In this document: positions 37,822-49,752 of the stretch, in pieces
Layout of the letters: the number at the start of each line of letters is the position of its first letter
Position numbering within the stretch: position 1 is the stretch's first letter
Source of the DNA: Halocaridina rubra
Taxonomy: Eukaryota; Arthropoda; Malacostraca; Decapoda; Atyidae
Reading direction: 5' to 3'
DNA: 64,000 nt
Assembly: GCA_037179515.1 (NCBI GenBank)
Contig: JAXCGZ010005662.1
Location: 268,501 to 332,500 of the forward strand
The notes under the pieces: generated by a model
What the model saw: only the letters and a program-made list of their open reading frames with translations
Told to the model about the DNA's origin: nothing
Database searches by the model: none
Program-made: the position numbers and the translations under genes

Positions 37822-40800
37822 TCAGTCGGTGTGCGGAGCTTGCTGGTCAAGCAACTTGCGTCTTGGTCGCAGGTTTATTGAGCGTCTGGTCATACTCGAT
37901 CTAAATAAAGAAAAAACACAACAGTACAATGACTGTCATCGTATAATGAAATTATACATATTAGTCTATACAGACTAACAGAAATCTTCTCAAGCCTGAC
38001 TCAAGACCTACTATGTCATCTAATACCAGGCCATTCCAGCCCTTCTCCATCCAGATCAAGATAACATAAAACACAATATTCATTAAAAATATAAATGCGT
38101 ATTTACATTATTGACAAACCTGCAATCTCTGTCTTGATATAGACATAATATCAGAAAAAAAATTTTCAAAAGGAATATCGAAAAAAAAAAAAAAAAATTG
38201 CCTCCAGCTACCCCAAGCACTACCTCTGATACGACATTGATATGACAAGCCAATGCATACACTTACAAAGCGTAAGAAGTTTTACGTTTTTATTATAGCA
38301 TTATTTCAAGAAGAAAATAATTATAGATAAGTTATCATAACTAGGAACAATAAATTGGTGATACATATGTTAAGAAGAGACCCAATAATATGACTTGATA
38401 ATGATAACTATTAAGTGTACCTAAACCATGGTCCCATACAATAATTTTTTCCTTGATTTCATGGTCTGACTTACGATCAGATCGTCTTATGATCAGCTGA
38501 TCTAAGGCAACCAAGTCACGTGGCAACGACAGCCTTTTTATAAATATACGTGTATATACATATACAGTATAATATATACAATTATTCCCCTTTTCCCTAA
38601 TTTGGCTTCACGGATGAAGCTACCAGCATTAGCATTGATGCTAAGAATTCAGATATACCAGATAGATCAATAACACGCTTCCTTTAAGCGAGAAGGTGAA
38701 AGGTCTCGACTTGATAAAAATAGAGTCGGAATTAAAAACAATGATATTTCAAAGTTTCATCTGTGCTCACTTCTCATCAAGAAAAATTTCATAATAATGT
38801 ACACCCAAATGCATTTCTTCTTGGTTTACAGAATGTAATTTCTCACATAACACACTCATCCAAAGCAATAATAACATTCAGGAAATATCTAATAACACCA
38901 AAAATATTGGATAACAGTAAGTCAAGATGATAATTCATTAATAGTCTTCTTTCTCATGTCTAAGATATGACAAACGGAATCTACATCCTTTAACAGGTCT
39001 TAAATTATCTTTAAAATTAAAAAAATTCCTTGAAAATAAGAATCAATACCCGTTTTATAAAAGCAATGTTCTTACCTTATTGTAAATGACGAATGTAGAT
39101 ACTATACAAATAGCATATTAATTATTGCATTAAATCACACATATTACCATTCTGTGATCTGTAATAACAACAACAACAATGTTATAATAACTACCTCAAT
39201 AAAAACACATCTCTGTAAAAGAATACAGTACTTTGAATATTAGTGGCTCACTTTCAGTACCTTCTGACTGCAATGAAAATTGCAGGAAAAAAAAAATGAA
39301 TATGGAAATAACCAAACTGAAATGTTCAATGAATGTTTGGTATTTTGAAATGAGAAACATTGGGAATGAACTATTAAGCAACACAATCCAAGATGAGGTG
39401 GTATCAATAAAGCAACTACAGTATATAGCAAAGCGAAGGACGTGGAAGTGAAAGGGAAATGGAAAAGTGCACCAACAAAAAAGTAGAGAAACTGTGAAGT
39501 GAGTATTGTAACAGCGATAGCATTAAGTGGAGGAGTGTTGCACAAATGCAAAATAGGGATGATGCCAGTGAGAAGCAGCTGCTCCATATAACCAAGGGAA
39601 CAGCTGCTAATGAGGAAGCAGAAAGTGAGGTTACTCATCTTGCCAAGTGCTGATAAGTAAAAGAAGTTGTGATACCACCTTCCAACTTAAAAGTCATGCT
39701 GGTCTATGATACCTCTCAGTGCATTCATATAGAAACGCCATATAAGTTTTCTTGAGACATCATTCTCAATTAAAACTGCTAAAGACTAATATATCAAACT
39801 ATACATGGAACAATGTCTAGGATTATAAAAAATGACAACAAAGTTCCTTATCACCTGAAAAACATTCAACGTTTATGCTTCCCAAGGCTTTGAGCCAACA
39901 ACTATGTAAAAAATAAGACAGCCAAAGATTATCAAAGAACACATTCCCTGCATATATTAACTCATTATCTAAGGAGTTAAGCCAATGAATGCGAATCTGA
40001 AGCACATTGAAGCCTTATTAATCTGTAATGATGCATACAGAGAGGAGGGAAATGATAATGATAACAGTAGCTACATAATGAAAGCAAAAAGCTATGGGCA
40101 TAGAGAATACACAAATGCAATCAAAGGCATCAAAAATATTAGGCACAAGAGAAACCACACCAAACCTTACCCTTCATGAAAGGAAGATCGTCGCCTCAAC
40201 GACATACTGTTTTTAGCCAAGAGCGTACTATCACTATCAGGAGATTTTGACCTTCGAGGTTTCGTCTTTGGTGTTGAAGGCTGGGAAGGAGTGGAAGGTC
40301 TCGACGAAGCAGATCCAGGTGAAGGGGCGATGGGAGGTATGGGTGGAGAAAAGTGATCCCAGGGTTTTGCCATATCTGAAAAAGAAGTACTGTATTTAAT
40401 GTTTTTCAAACAAAAGTAAAAAGTTTGCTGTACAAGGTACATGCAATGCTTACAAGAATGGACAATAGTTAAACTTATTTTTTTACATAATTTGGGATCA
40501 ATCTTATTTTACACCAGATAAAACATGCATTTCACACAAAATGTTATTTTACCTATTACATACCATTAATATCCACAAATGATGTGATTACTTTACTCCA
40601 CGTGAGAACTCAAAAAGAACACATCTTTTACATAATAGTTAATACCGTATCCTGAAATACTTTTTGAGTTTGAACTTGAACTTTGTGTTTTTTAAGTATT
40701 TAAGATGACTTTCATGTAGAAAATGAGGGCATCCTATAATGAAATAAGCACTGCTTAATACTGTATTTGTAAGAATACTCCATTAGAATAGTTTTATTAC

Positions 40801-42485
40801 AAGTAATATATGCATTAACAAAAATTAAGTGGGTGCTTATCTTACAAAGTTTTGAATGGTGTGGATTAACCCTTCATGTTTGAGAATAAACAAAAGAAAT
40901 TAAGCTTAAGTTCTGTACAGAAATCTTAGCAAGATTTAATGCACGCAAGAGGTCTTTTTGAATAGTGAAGGTTGGAGAACCTATTAACTGTGTAAGATGC
41001 TGGACCACTATACATGAATCTGCACTCAGTGGTTGAATGCACAAATTGGGAAATGACAAGCCTGGCATTCGTGAGTATGCTTCCACCTAAGGGCATTAGG
41101 GAGGGCATCCCGCCTTTATCCCTTGGCTCCATTTTGTCTGTGTCCACCCCCAATAAAATGGGGACTGCTTGAGAAACAAAAAAGAGAAAAAAGAAAAGAA
41201 CAAAAACAGAGGTAGCTTTCTAAACACAGAAATTATAATTTTCACAAATTATGCCTTCTCTCATAATATATCAGGAGTAACCATAAACTACAAAAGTAAA
41301 GAGAAACGAAATAAGAATATTCTTGAATACAGTACCAGTACTTCCAACCGAGGTTCTCAAGGCTGAACGAGTGACTGGAGCTGTAAGAATGGCTGGTCCT
41401 CCACTGGGTGTGCTACTAGCGCTACTGCCAATGCTACTGCTACTGAGGCTGCTTTCCCCAGACGTATACCTCCTACGTCTTCTGCTAGCAGGTGAATACA
41501 TACCCCTAAAGCAAATCAAAGTTTGTTTTGGTTAGTAAGAAGATTCAATGGCTGAGTTCTAAAACGAAAACCTTACTTATTACTAAGTGATAGTCATCAG
41601 GTATTTAATATCCTGTTGTATTTGTAAGAATTTACAAGGAAAATGAGGTTAACAAGAACCTCACTATCAACATTGTAACAAAAGAGATTTTGACCATCAA
41701 ATGTATATTAGTAATAATAATGCTTTAGTTGTTGAATATATGTCCAACTACAATCTCCTGTAATATCTCTAACAGAATATCATTAATTCAAGTAATATCC
41801 TGAACTGTATAGGAATCAAAGCTGCCATGTATATAGACAAAAGAACATACCAGCTCTCCAGCTTATCCACTTCCGAAAGACCCCTCTTCTTGCCTCGAAC
41901 AGGCGTTGTATGATGTATCCTATAGACAAGATACACCAGATATTCGTCTGCATCTTCCAATTCATAAGGCCCTCCAGACATCCACTGCACAAAGTCTGCA
42001 TTGTAAGACTGGAACATGAAATACGCCTGAATATGATTCATCAAGGCCTGAGTGAACGTATGTACGGAATACTTTCCTCCAGAACCATTACGAGGTATGG
42101 ATGATCTTGAGATTCTAGCCACTGCAACCATGCCAGAATAATTTTTTCGTTTCATTACTTTCCATTTGTCTTCCATCACTTTCAAGTTCCGAGTTTCTGG
42201 GGAACTCACTTCCTCTTTGCTCTCAGCTTTGCTGGATGATGGTGACTTGGGCATCTGAGCACCCACTTTGGATGACATCACTGAAAACTCTTCCACATGG
42301 TGCCCAAGAGTCCGAAGCTGTGTCACAATGGAGTTGCACTTTGTGGTCAATCTGATGACAGCCTCATCAAAGTCAAAGGCATGGTCAACATCGACCAAGA
42401 GTACAGGATCATAACTGAAGCCTCGCTTTTCTGGCTCAAGACAGAGAGCTTCAAAGATGCGCCGATCACTGGATTTCTGGATCAT
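37822..42485 (-). CDS. Unidentified host protein, four coding exons
   Basis: Minus-strand exons: 42485-41851, 41505-41336, 40375-40171 and 37900-37822. Each junction has GT/AG borders (donors GTATGT, GTACTG, GTAAGG; acceptors ending TTGCTTTAG, TTCTTTTTCAG, TTTATTTAG) and the phases (2, 1, 2) agree, giving 362 residues. The first exon encodes a conserved-looking globular part (CLEPEKRGFSYDPVLLVDVD, FTQALMNHIQAYFMFQSYN, YELEDADEYLVYLVYRIHHT). The later exons encode a low-complexity tail rich in Ser, Pro and Arg (SPASRRRRRYTSGESSLSSS; IAPSPGSASSRPSTPSQPST; SMSLRRRSSFHEG) ending PRRKLLDQQAPHTD. An in-frame TAG lies upstream at 42503 next to a possible acceptor, so the true start may be in an exon further upstream. 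I do not recognise the family. The Arg-Ser-rich tail with SP/TP sites suggests a phosphorylated nuclear or cytoskeletal protein, which is inference only. Confidence 0.75.
37901..40170 (-). other. Last intron of the second host gene
   Basis: 2.27-kb intron, GTAAGG...TTTATTTAG on the minus strand. No transposon was recognised inside it apart from simple A/T runs (for example near 38180). Confidence 0.7.
40376..41335 (-). other. Intron of the second host gene
   Basis: About 0.96 kb. It carries a plus-strand dispersed repeat with an RTE-like tail at 41020-41165. The other intron of this gene (41506-41850) holds nothing recognisable. Confidence 0.7.
41020..41165 (+). repeat. Dispersed repeat with RTE-like tail, copy C
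   Basis: TAAGGGCATTAGGGAGGGCATCC and TGTGTCCACCCCCAATAAAA followed by TGGGGA match the repeats at 17287 and 25165 and resemble the RTE 3' end at 33240. Confidence 0.6.
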
Positions 42486-42503
42486 GATGAATCCAAGTGA
42501 CTA

Positions 42504-44917
42504 GTCTGCCTATTCAATTAATACTAAACTTCTATGATATTCTAACCTGTTAAAACAGGCATAAGAGTATAACTAAGAAAACTGCAAATGCCCAGAACCT
42601 ATAACTCACCTAAAGGCTGCATACCCTATAGGAACTAATCTTGGATACAAAACTTCATGTACCTACTAACAAAAAATATTCTAAAACTCACGTAATTCGG
42701 TGAAAAAACTTCTAACTTAACGGTACTTGACAATGCATTAAAATGAAATTCTTTGGCTGCAAAAATAAAACACTCAGTCACCCCCTATAATGGGACCATT
42801 CGAGAACAACAACAACATATTTTGTTCACACAAAAGTAAGGCCTCAAAATGATACAACAGAAACATGATAAGTAAGTAAAAACACTCAAATATTATTATT
42901 CAAAAATAAGGAAGTGACAATAAATCAATGCATACACCCTTAATAGTCCAAAAGACTAAGATATAACTACTGCATATATGCTATTTATAGCTATCAAGCT
43001 ATATCCAATAGCAATGAAAAATATCCTATCTTTACACTGTACTATCCTAATCTTACAAGTTCCTGACACATTCACTGCCTAGTAGCCTTTTCCTAATATG
43101 ATATGCTTAATTTATTAGAAAGTAGATTATTGTAGGAGTTCAGTCATGGCCATCCATCAACAAATCTGAAAAGAAAATCAAAAGAGAGTAAGACTTGTTA
43201 TATCTGTTATGAACATTTCTAATATTTTAATTCAAACTGAAAGAAATCAAATTACTGGAACCAAGTATAAAAATTTCAAGGAGCTCTGGTGCAAATTTAA
43301 TAATGAAAATGAAGACTGTGTGCAGTTAACTTTTCTTATGAGTATGCTTTTACAATCACATTGAACCTGGAGTACAATATTATTTGATAAAGTAAATTAC
43401 ACTATCCATTCAACTTTTCACATGCCTTAAAAAGCAGAAGACATACAATGAATGAAAAAATGCTCTCATAACATATGTCTATACTTATTAAAAAAAAAAA
43501 TCTGTAACTTTACCACTAAAACAGGAAAATCTCTTCATTTTTTAAAAAACAGTAACCAACTCTTGAGGTTATCCACACTTTTGGTATCTTTGAAGCAACT
43601 TAAAGTTTGCAGATTTATAAAACGTGGGTTGACATACAATGAATAACTCTAGGAAGCTAAAGAGAAAAAAAAAATACGCAAAAATCTGAAGCACATGGAC
43701 AGGAATGTCCTACTGTCAAATAAATTAATATTTATAACAGGGTTGGAAAAAAATCATGATCTTTTTAAAATAATTAAGAATATTTTTTAATATTTAAATT
43801 GGTTTGCTTTAATTTAAATCAACACTCAGAATTTTTTAGTCTACCGACCACAATACTGTACTCCCACACAAAGGTGAGCACGATAACAACTAGTAACTAT
43901 AACTGTTCTTATGGCATGTACAGTTGTCCCTAATATTACATGGCTTCAATTAATGCAGTTTTTAGTGTAATCGGTTGGAAAATATTGAAAAATTAAATCT
44001 CTAAAAATTTTCCCACAAAACAGCAACTACAGTACTGTTTTTACATGAATTTAAATTGTACTTGGCAAAGTTGAAGTACAGAACAGTAATCTAGGCATAA
44101 TTTAGAGTATACACGAGGTTGTAAATATATTACATGCTAATTACAGACCTAGTTATATAAGGGTTTGGACTATACAGTACGTGATTTATTTACTTATAGT
44201 ATATGTAAAATGGTGGAACCAATTGACAGCGCAAGAAGAGGGACAACTATAATTATGAAAGAAAAAAACATTAAGCATATTTCTCAAAAATAAAAAAATA
44301 TTCTAATGCAAATTGGACAGTACAACATAAGTAAACATGTATTTATTGTAAAATTCTTCACCCCCCCCAAAAAAAAGCTTAAATGAAATGCTTATCAACA
44401 GTTTCAAGCAATGATGCTCTCAAGGATAAAAAAAAATGCAACTGATAACACATACTTAATTCACCAATTTTTCATACTTTAAAACACAAACGTAACTAAA
44501 ATTGAAAATGTGCTCAGCACAAAAGAATATGAACAGTATCCATGTGTGGTACTTTTTCCTGAACTCTGAACACACAAAACTGAGGAAAGCATTTACTTCT
44601 CAGTTCTCAGCTTTTGGAAAATACGATTGTTAAAACATGATTAGTCACCAGATTTGATGCATTTTCATAACCTGATTCCTGATCTTAGAATGTACAGAAC
44701 CATATGAAGAACAATCCTCTCAATACAGGCTAATGGTGCAACTGCAGTAAATAACTGCTTAGGAGCATGTACAGTATTACATTTTCAGTTAAATTATTTA
44801 TAAAAGTACTTCACCCATGCAAAAGGGGAGAGGAATTCTACAACAATTTTGCAAAAATAAAACTCATTAAATGGTGCACGTCCTCCATGGAATGACATGA
44901 AAGTAGAAAGATAGTAA
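42504..44917. other. No exon confirmed upstream of the second host gene
   Basis: If the gene has upstream exons they may lie here, but no open frame with good splice sites stands out. A short CACCCCCTATAATGGGACC at 42779 may be another RTE-like tail fragment. The rest is AT-rich. Confidence 0.4.
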
Positions 44918-45103
44918 GGCTGGCACACACAACCGCCCGTTGTGATACTACAGCTGTCCCTGACAGTTCGATGTTAAATCTTTCTTCAGTTGCAGCTCTT
45001 TCTCTAAGCCTACATCTACACCGAATATTTTTGGATATTTGTTACACATTTCTTATTATCGCTTCACAGCTGACAAATCACATGCACAGGCCCGATGAGG
45101 GCT
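44918..45103 (+). mobile_element. Short non-autonomous retroelement, copy 4
   Basis: GGCTGGCACACACAACCGCC, ACAGTTCGATGTTAAATC, CTACATCTACACCGAATATT and the tail start GCCCGATGAGGGCTGTTTTT are in the family order. The tail runs into about 38 T residues and ends there, so the GGTGTCAC end is missing. Confidence 0.75.

Positions 45104-45142
<39 letters not shown>
45102..45142. repeat. Poly-T run
   Basis: About 38 consecutive T residues at the 3' end of a short retroelement copy. Confidence 0.9.
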
Positions 45143-45412
45143 CCAAAAGAAAAAAAAAAAATCTGCTCTTCAGTGTGTCACTGCTCAAGAGTGAGAGACC
45201 TATCTTGATACCTTTGATCTATTACATTTGCTAGAAAATGGGAAGGTGTCAAAGATATGTATATTCTTTGCTTAAAATATATTTTGGTCTTATGTTTGTA
45301 CCATTACTAATTTAGTAAACCGATATAAAACTGAAATGGCCTGAAATTTTCCAAAAAAAGTAAATTTGAAATGTTAAATTACTTGGCTACTAATCATGAT
45401 GTATTAAATATA

Positions 45413-46190
45413 GAGAGCTTCAGCATGTGGGCGAGAAGATAGCAAGGACTCATGGCAAGAGTACATATATTCAAATAGGGATACGAAATCAGTGGAGTTA
45501 GGAGAGCAATAGCAATAGTAATGAAATGTAGTGGTAGCAGAGATATAGATCTTCAGCCAGAGAACACAAAGTCAGGAGATTCGAGGTCCAGAATCCTTGC
45601 AATAGTGTGTTAGTGCTACAGTAGGCACAGACCCCAAACTTTGGAAAGGAAACGAGAATACATGGCTAGACAGTCAGGTTTCAGAGAGAAAGAGGAGGTT
45701 AGGGAAGGATGTGGCCAAGTGCTGTTCCACAGACGAGACTGGAGTTAAGACCACAGATGTTAGAAAAGTGAAGACTGAAAGAGGCAATCTATCAGGAGGT
45801 GCCAGGTTAAGGGCAAACTCCCATTACTACCACCAAGAGTGTCTATCCTTACACCATTAGTGGAGTCAACAAGATCTCCGGAGATTCTTAGCACCCTTCT
45901 AGGCCAAGTACTGGGGCCCATAAGCTGTGAACCTTCCATAATCATAGCAAAAATGGATAAAAATAAGACCACAGAGAAACAGAGATGGGTAGTGTTGTGA
46001 CTTGTTAAATGTAGTGGGATAGTAAAAGATGTGTAATGAATACGTCAGAATATTAGGTGTAGATATAGGCATAGGGAAAGATCCGTGCCTGAAGGAAGAC
46101 TTTGACCAGTCCTAGTTAAGTCCAATATACCTCCAGTTGTAGTATTTCAATGGGCAGCTGGTACCATGGCCAACCAACTAACCTCAAACT
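45413..46190 (-). mobile_element. 5' fragment of the jockey-like LINE
   Basis: The minus strand starts GGTTGGCCATGGTACCAGC (about 46175), like the LINE start at 54702, continues through the 5' UTR and the start MEGSQLMGPST (about 45940), and ends within the endonuclease at a block matching CTTGCTATCTTCTC of the long copy (about 45430). Frameshifts interrupt it. It retains the 5' end but lacks the reverse transcriptase and 3' end, the reverse of normal LINE truncation. Confidence 0.8.
45760..45940 (-). pseudogene. N-terminal fragment of the jockey-like LINE protein
   Basis: MEGSQLMGPSTWPRRVLRIS and DSTNGVRIDTLGGSNGS match the beginning of the protein encoded at 54951, which supports that ATG as the family's true start. 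The frame is lost before the endonuclease motifs. Confidence 0.75.
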
Positions 46191-46318
46191 GTTAATAAAG
46201 TAATTTCTGAAAGGACTAATTATCGACGTTATGCAAGAGCACTAACATATATCTTACATTATGCTGATTAACATAAACCACCTAAAATATTCGGCTGTGA
46301 AAGTGGTCCAAGCGTTTT

Positions 46319-46373
46319 GGAAAAAAAAAAAAAAAAAAAAAAAAATAAAAAAAAAACACACACACACACACAC
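46319..46373. repeat. Poly-A followed by (CA)n
   Basis: About 36 A-rich bases run into (CA)9. This resembles a retroelement tail, but no element body could be attached to it. Confidence 0.85.
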
Positions 46374-46595
46374 CTAAGCATTTTTTCACCAATAATAGTA
46401 TGATTGCTGTAATACACTGGATTAGGAGGTATATTTTTAATTGACTGTTGATATATTGTGGTGTTCTTATGAAAATAAGGCTATCCCTCAAAAAAATTAA
46501 TGTGTGTTTTTGCTATTAAATCCATAGTGATATCTTTGTCGGTATATTTTTAATATTACACCCGTCTCATCCCTATTTCATGTTGTATATGTAGG

Positions 46596-46814
46596 TCGAA
46601 TAAACTGGAGAAGACTCACCTAAGTCCTGTCAACTCTAGAGGACTCTAGAGGGCACTCCTCATGATTGGCCAACTCAAGATAACCTAACCTAGAGTAAGG
46701 CTTCAGATCTCCAGTTGCTCAATTATGAAATACGTTATCTCCAGTTGGCCAAATGTGAGGAGTGTTTCCTCCTGTTGACGATGATGAGGTGGGTCTTCAC
46801 CAGTTTATCTATCC
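46596..46814. mobile_element. Foldback MITE, 219 bp, with 7-bp target duplication
   Basis: The left arm starts TCGAATAAACTGGAGAAGAC and the right arm is its imperfect complement ending GTCTTCACCAGTTTATCTATC. Arms of about 95 bp share AACTCNAGATAAC and GGCACTCCTCAT-type blocks. ATGTAGG occurs at both flanks (46589-46595 and 46815-46821). There is no coding capacity. Confidence 0.8.
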
Positions 46815-46821
46815 ATGTAGG

Positions 46822-47759
46822 CATTGATTTCACGATTTTTGAAGTTTTGAAGGATTATGACCATCAAATTTGTCGCAAATCACTCTTATTTAGGTTAGGC
46901 AAGGGTGGCTTAAATTAGGAATACTCGTTCAAAACACGTCATAAACAATAGGATATAATTTTACCCATCTGCTTCTCATGGGTTAAAGAAAGGCAAATTA
47001 AGGTAAATAGTCTCAGTTAAGACCACATCACCTGTTATTATTAAACAGGTTACACTCAATATACAATGCTTCTCATTCGCATTACCCAATGCTATGCATA
47101 ATACATCTTAATTTCGAAGCAATGCAAGCAAGCTTACCTACCTCCTCTAACACCAAAACATTCCAAAAATAGAACGAACAAATTGTGAAGAACTTTTTCT
47201 AATGTTGAAAGAGCTGACTATTGTCTATATAGCAGCGTCTCCTAAGGGAAGAAATTATGTTCTTTTAAATCGATCACTTTCACAGTGTTCTAATGCCAAA
47301 AATAATCTTATATAACCCAAGGAGGTTAACACTTCCATCCACTCCCCGTTGGAATTTCTTGGCGACTGACGCGCAAAAGCAATAAGCTAAACTTAAGGGA
47401 CTGGTTGAGCTTATAGCTTCGTTCATTAACACTGACAAATTCTGAACAGAGAGAAGAAAACGGTTGTATTAATAAGTCACTAATTATGCTTTCATAGCGC
47501 AAGTCAGTATAGTATTCATAATTTACATATATTATTGTTATTAAATAGTTGATCATAAGTAACTCACTAAATCACTCTCATAAAGTTTATAAATGCGTCA
47601 GAGTATTAAGAAAATTATTTGCTTCAATGAAAGTATTAATCTGAACATGACATTATCCTATGCACGTACCTCCATGCAAGTTTTTTTTTTATTGGATGTG
47701 TGATAATATTACTATAACAACAATGTGCAATGTTATCGTGCTTATTCTTTGTGTTCCGG
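46822..47759. other. No gene recognised
   Basis: A somewhat less AT-rich patch near 47330-47420 carries CTCCCCGTTGGAATTTCTTG and GACGCGCAAAAGC and could be a promoter or 5' exon, for instance of the minus-strand host gene. There is no direct support. Confidence 0.35.
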
Positions 47760-47882
47760 TTCCGGTTTTACGTCACGGACTCCCTTATCAACCAAGGGCT
47801 CTAGGACGGTTGCCTTCTTGCGAAGGACTTGTTTTGGCAAATGTAATCCTTACGCTGAGTGCATGCCTTTGCTAAACGCTAT
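47760..47882 (-). mobile_element. tRNA-like SINE, head missing
   Basis: GGTTTTACGTCACGGACTCC, GAAGGACTTG and CTGAGTGCATGCC match the body and tail of the SINE at 34140-34325. The A and B boxes are absent. Confidence 0.75.
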
Positions 47883-47972
47883 TATTTTCATTCGTACAAA
47901 AATAATTATATTCTCGTATGTCTATGTCTATGTGGGCAATGCATATTTCGGAATTATTATAGATTTATCTTC

Positions 47973-49004
47973 TGTCTTGAATATATTTCAAGACAGTTTA
48001 TTTGTACGTACATTATGTAAGTGTTATTTTGCATATAGTTTCGTTTATTGTAACGTAAGTGCATGAATGTATACTTTTAGACTTAGCATGTATACTTATT
48101 AATTTCTATCATGTATACACGTATATTCGTATGTATAATGTGTAGTTTATTAGGGAGGCTGGCCGTAGAAGACGTGGAGAAAGGAATGTAGGTCACTAAT
48201 GGATTTTAGCCATTAACCCTTCACCTCCTTGATAACGTTTATTGCATCGCCTCGTTGAACAAAGAAGTGTTGTAAGCAAGTCATAACTCAACTTGGTCCT
48301 AGTACCAAGGACCCCAACAAACTAGAGGAGTTTGTGGGACTTTCTTACAAATAATTAGTTGTACTCGTGAGATGCTACGAGGCACTCATTTTTACTGTTT
48401 GTTGACAGTACTTATAAGTTTGTTAAAGAGTACTTAGTTGTACTCGTGAGATGCTACGAGGCACTCATTTTTACTGTGTTTGTTGACAGTACTTATAAGT
48501 TTATAATTAGTTGTCCTCGTGAGACGTTACGAGACACTCAAGTAAAAAACGTGATAGAGATACGTGGATCAGAAGATATTCAATAAGTTTGATTGGGAAT
48601 CCCGTGATTGCTGACGACATCAGGGTTATCCGGATAGATGAGTACAGATGCAATGCAGATTTACCTTATTTCTAACAATATTTATAACTACGTGTGAGGG
48701 ACAGAATGAGCTCATTTAATTGGACACTCGTAGGTAGAATGTATGTTAGAAAATGTATTATTCTGGATGAGGAAGTTTTAATTTAAGGTGAGGAGAGTTT
48801 ATTTAAATATTCACATATCAACAGTTCATAAACCCCCTTATAAAATATTTGCATGTATGTCTATGCATGTAATATTAATTATATTTATTGGTAGAGGATT
48901 TAATTTTGAGATCGTGGTAGGCCTCTACTGAAGCCGTGTCAGGATTTCCGAATTTAGGGGGTTATAAGATCGAAGGGTAAATAACACACAGGAAATCCTC
49001 CACA
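47973..49004 (+). repeat. 5' LTR of the BEL/Pao element
   Basis: Starts TGTCTTGAATATATTTCAAG, where the first bases form a small hairpin, and ends AATCCTCCACA. It contains the threefold repeat at 48359-48545. Confidence 0.93.
48359..48545. repeat. Threefold tandem repeat inside the LTR, period about 76 bp
   Basis: TTGTACTCGTGAGATGCTAC starts at 48359 and 48438, and a variant, TTGTCCTCGTGAGACGTTAC, at 48511. Each contains CTCGT...ACGAG, able to form a hairpin. The same array is in the 3' LTR (52980-53165). Its position suits an enhancer or transcription-control array, which is inference. Confidence 0.9.
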
Positions 49005-49752
49005 GCTTTTGGTCCTTCGAACCGGATGAGAATTGGTGTGGTAATGGTGAAAATAGTGTACATTTTAGATAAGCTCCCACCTTGTAAGAAGTTAGTGTAA
49101 AACTCTACGGTTAAAATCGCCCACATTTCAGCGAAAACAGGGAGGAGCATTGCATGTATTTGCATGAATATTGCAAATATAACTTTGAAATTTAAGTGGT
49201 TGTTGAAATAAATAAGAGAAGCCATTTCCCACGTGGATAAAGCGTTTCTCTATCTGTGGAAACGAAATATACTTTCGTAGTTGAGCGTCCATTAAGTAAT
49301 TTGGATATTAGTACCCAATTTCGGCTGGGTGAACAGTGGTTTTTAGGGATTTGTGTGTTTACATATTTCCCATTTAACGATATCTAGAATGTCGTATTGA
49401 TTCCTTTGTTTACGTAAATAAACAGAAGGTAGTGACCCACCTACTGCTAGGTGCACAGTGTCGTTTAAGGAACAGTGTGGTTTGCATTACATTTTCCATT
49501 TACTGTTGCTGACTTAACAGTGTCGTTTAACTGATGAAAAGTGTGTTTTACACTTTGAGGATTGGCGTCATAATTGACGCAATTAAATAACTGTATGTTA
49601 TTATCTTGAGATTTGGAAGATTGTCCTTTGATACTCTTTACAGAGTGATTGTTTGTTGCATTGTGGATGCATAAAGAAGATCGTGGATTCTTTGATGATA
49701 AAATTGCATCAACTATTTGTTTGTTGTTTTATGTTCTGTTTGCTTTCTCAAT
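49005..49752 (+). promoter_or_regulatory. Primer-binding site and 5' leader of the BEL/Pao element
   Basis: TGGTCCTTCGAACCGG at 49010-49025, six bases past the LTR, is complementary to a tRNA 3' end (…CCGGTTCGAAGGACCA) and fits a primer-binding site. The remaining leader, up to ATG 49753, has no frame of note. Confidence 0.8.

Noticed and set aside
39460..39650. Possible coding or repeat fragment in the last intron of the second gene
   Set aside because: Slightly less AT-rich, but no conserved domain or second copy was found in the window.
43452..43646. 64-codon plus-strand frame
   Set aside because: Isolated, Lys/Leu-rich from an AT-rich sequence, and no supporting signal.
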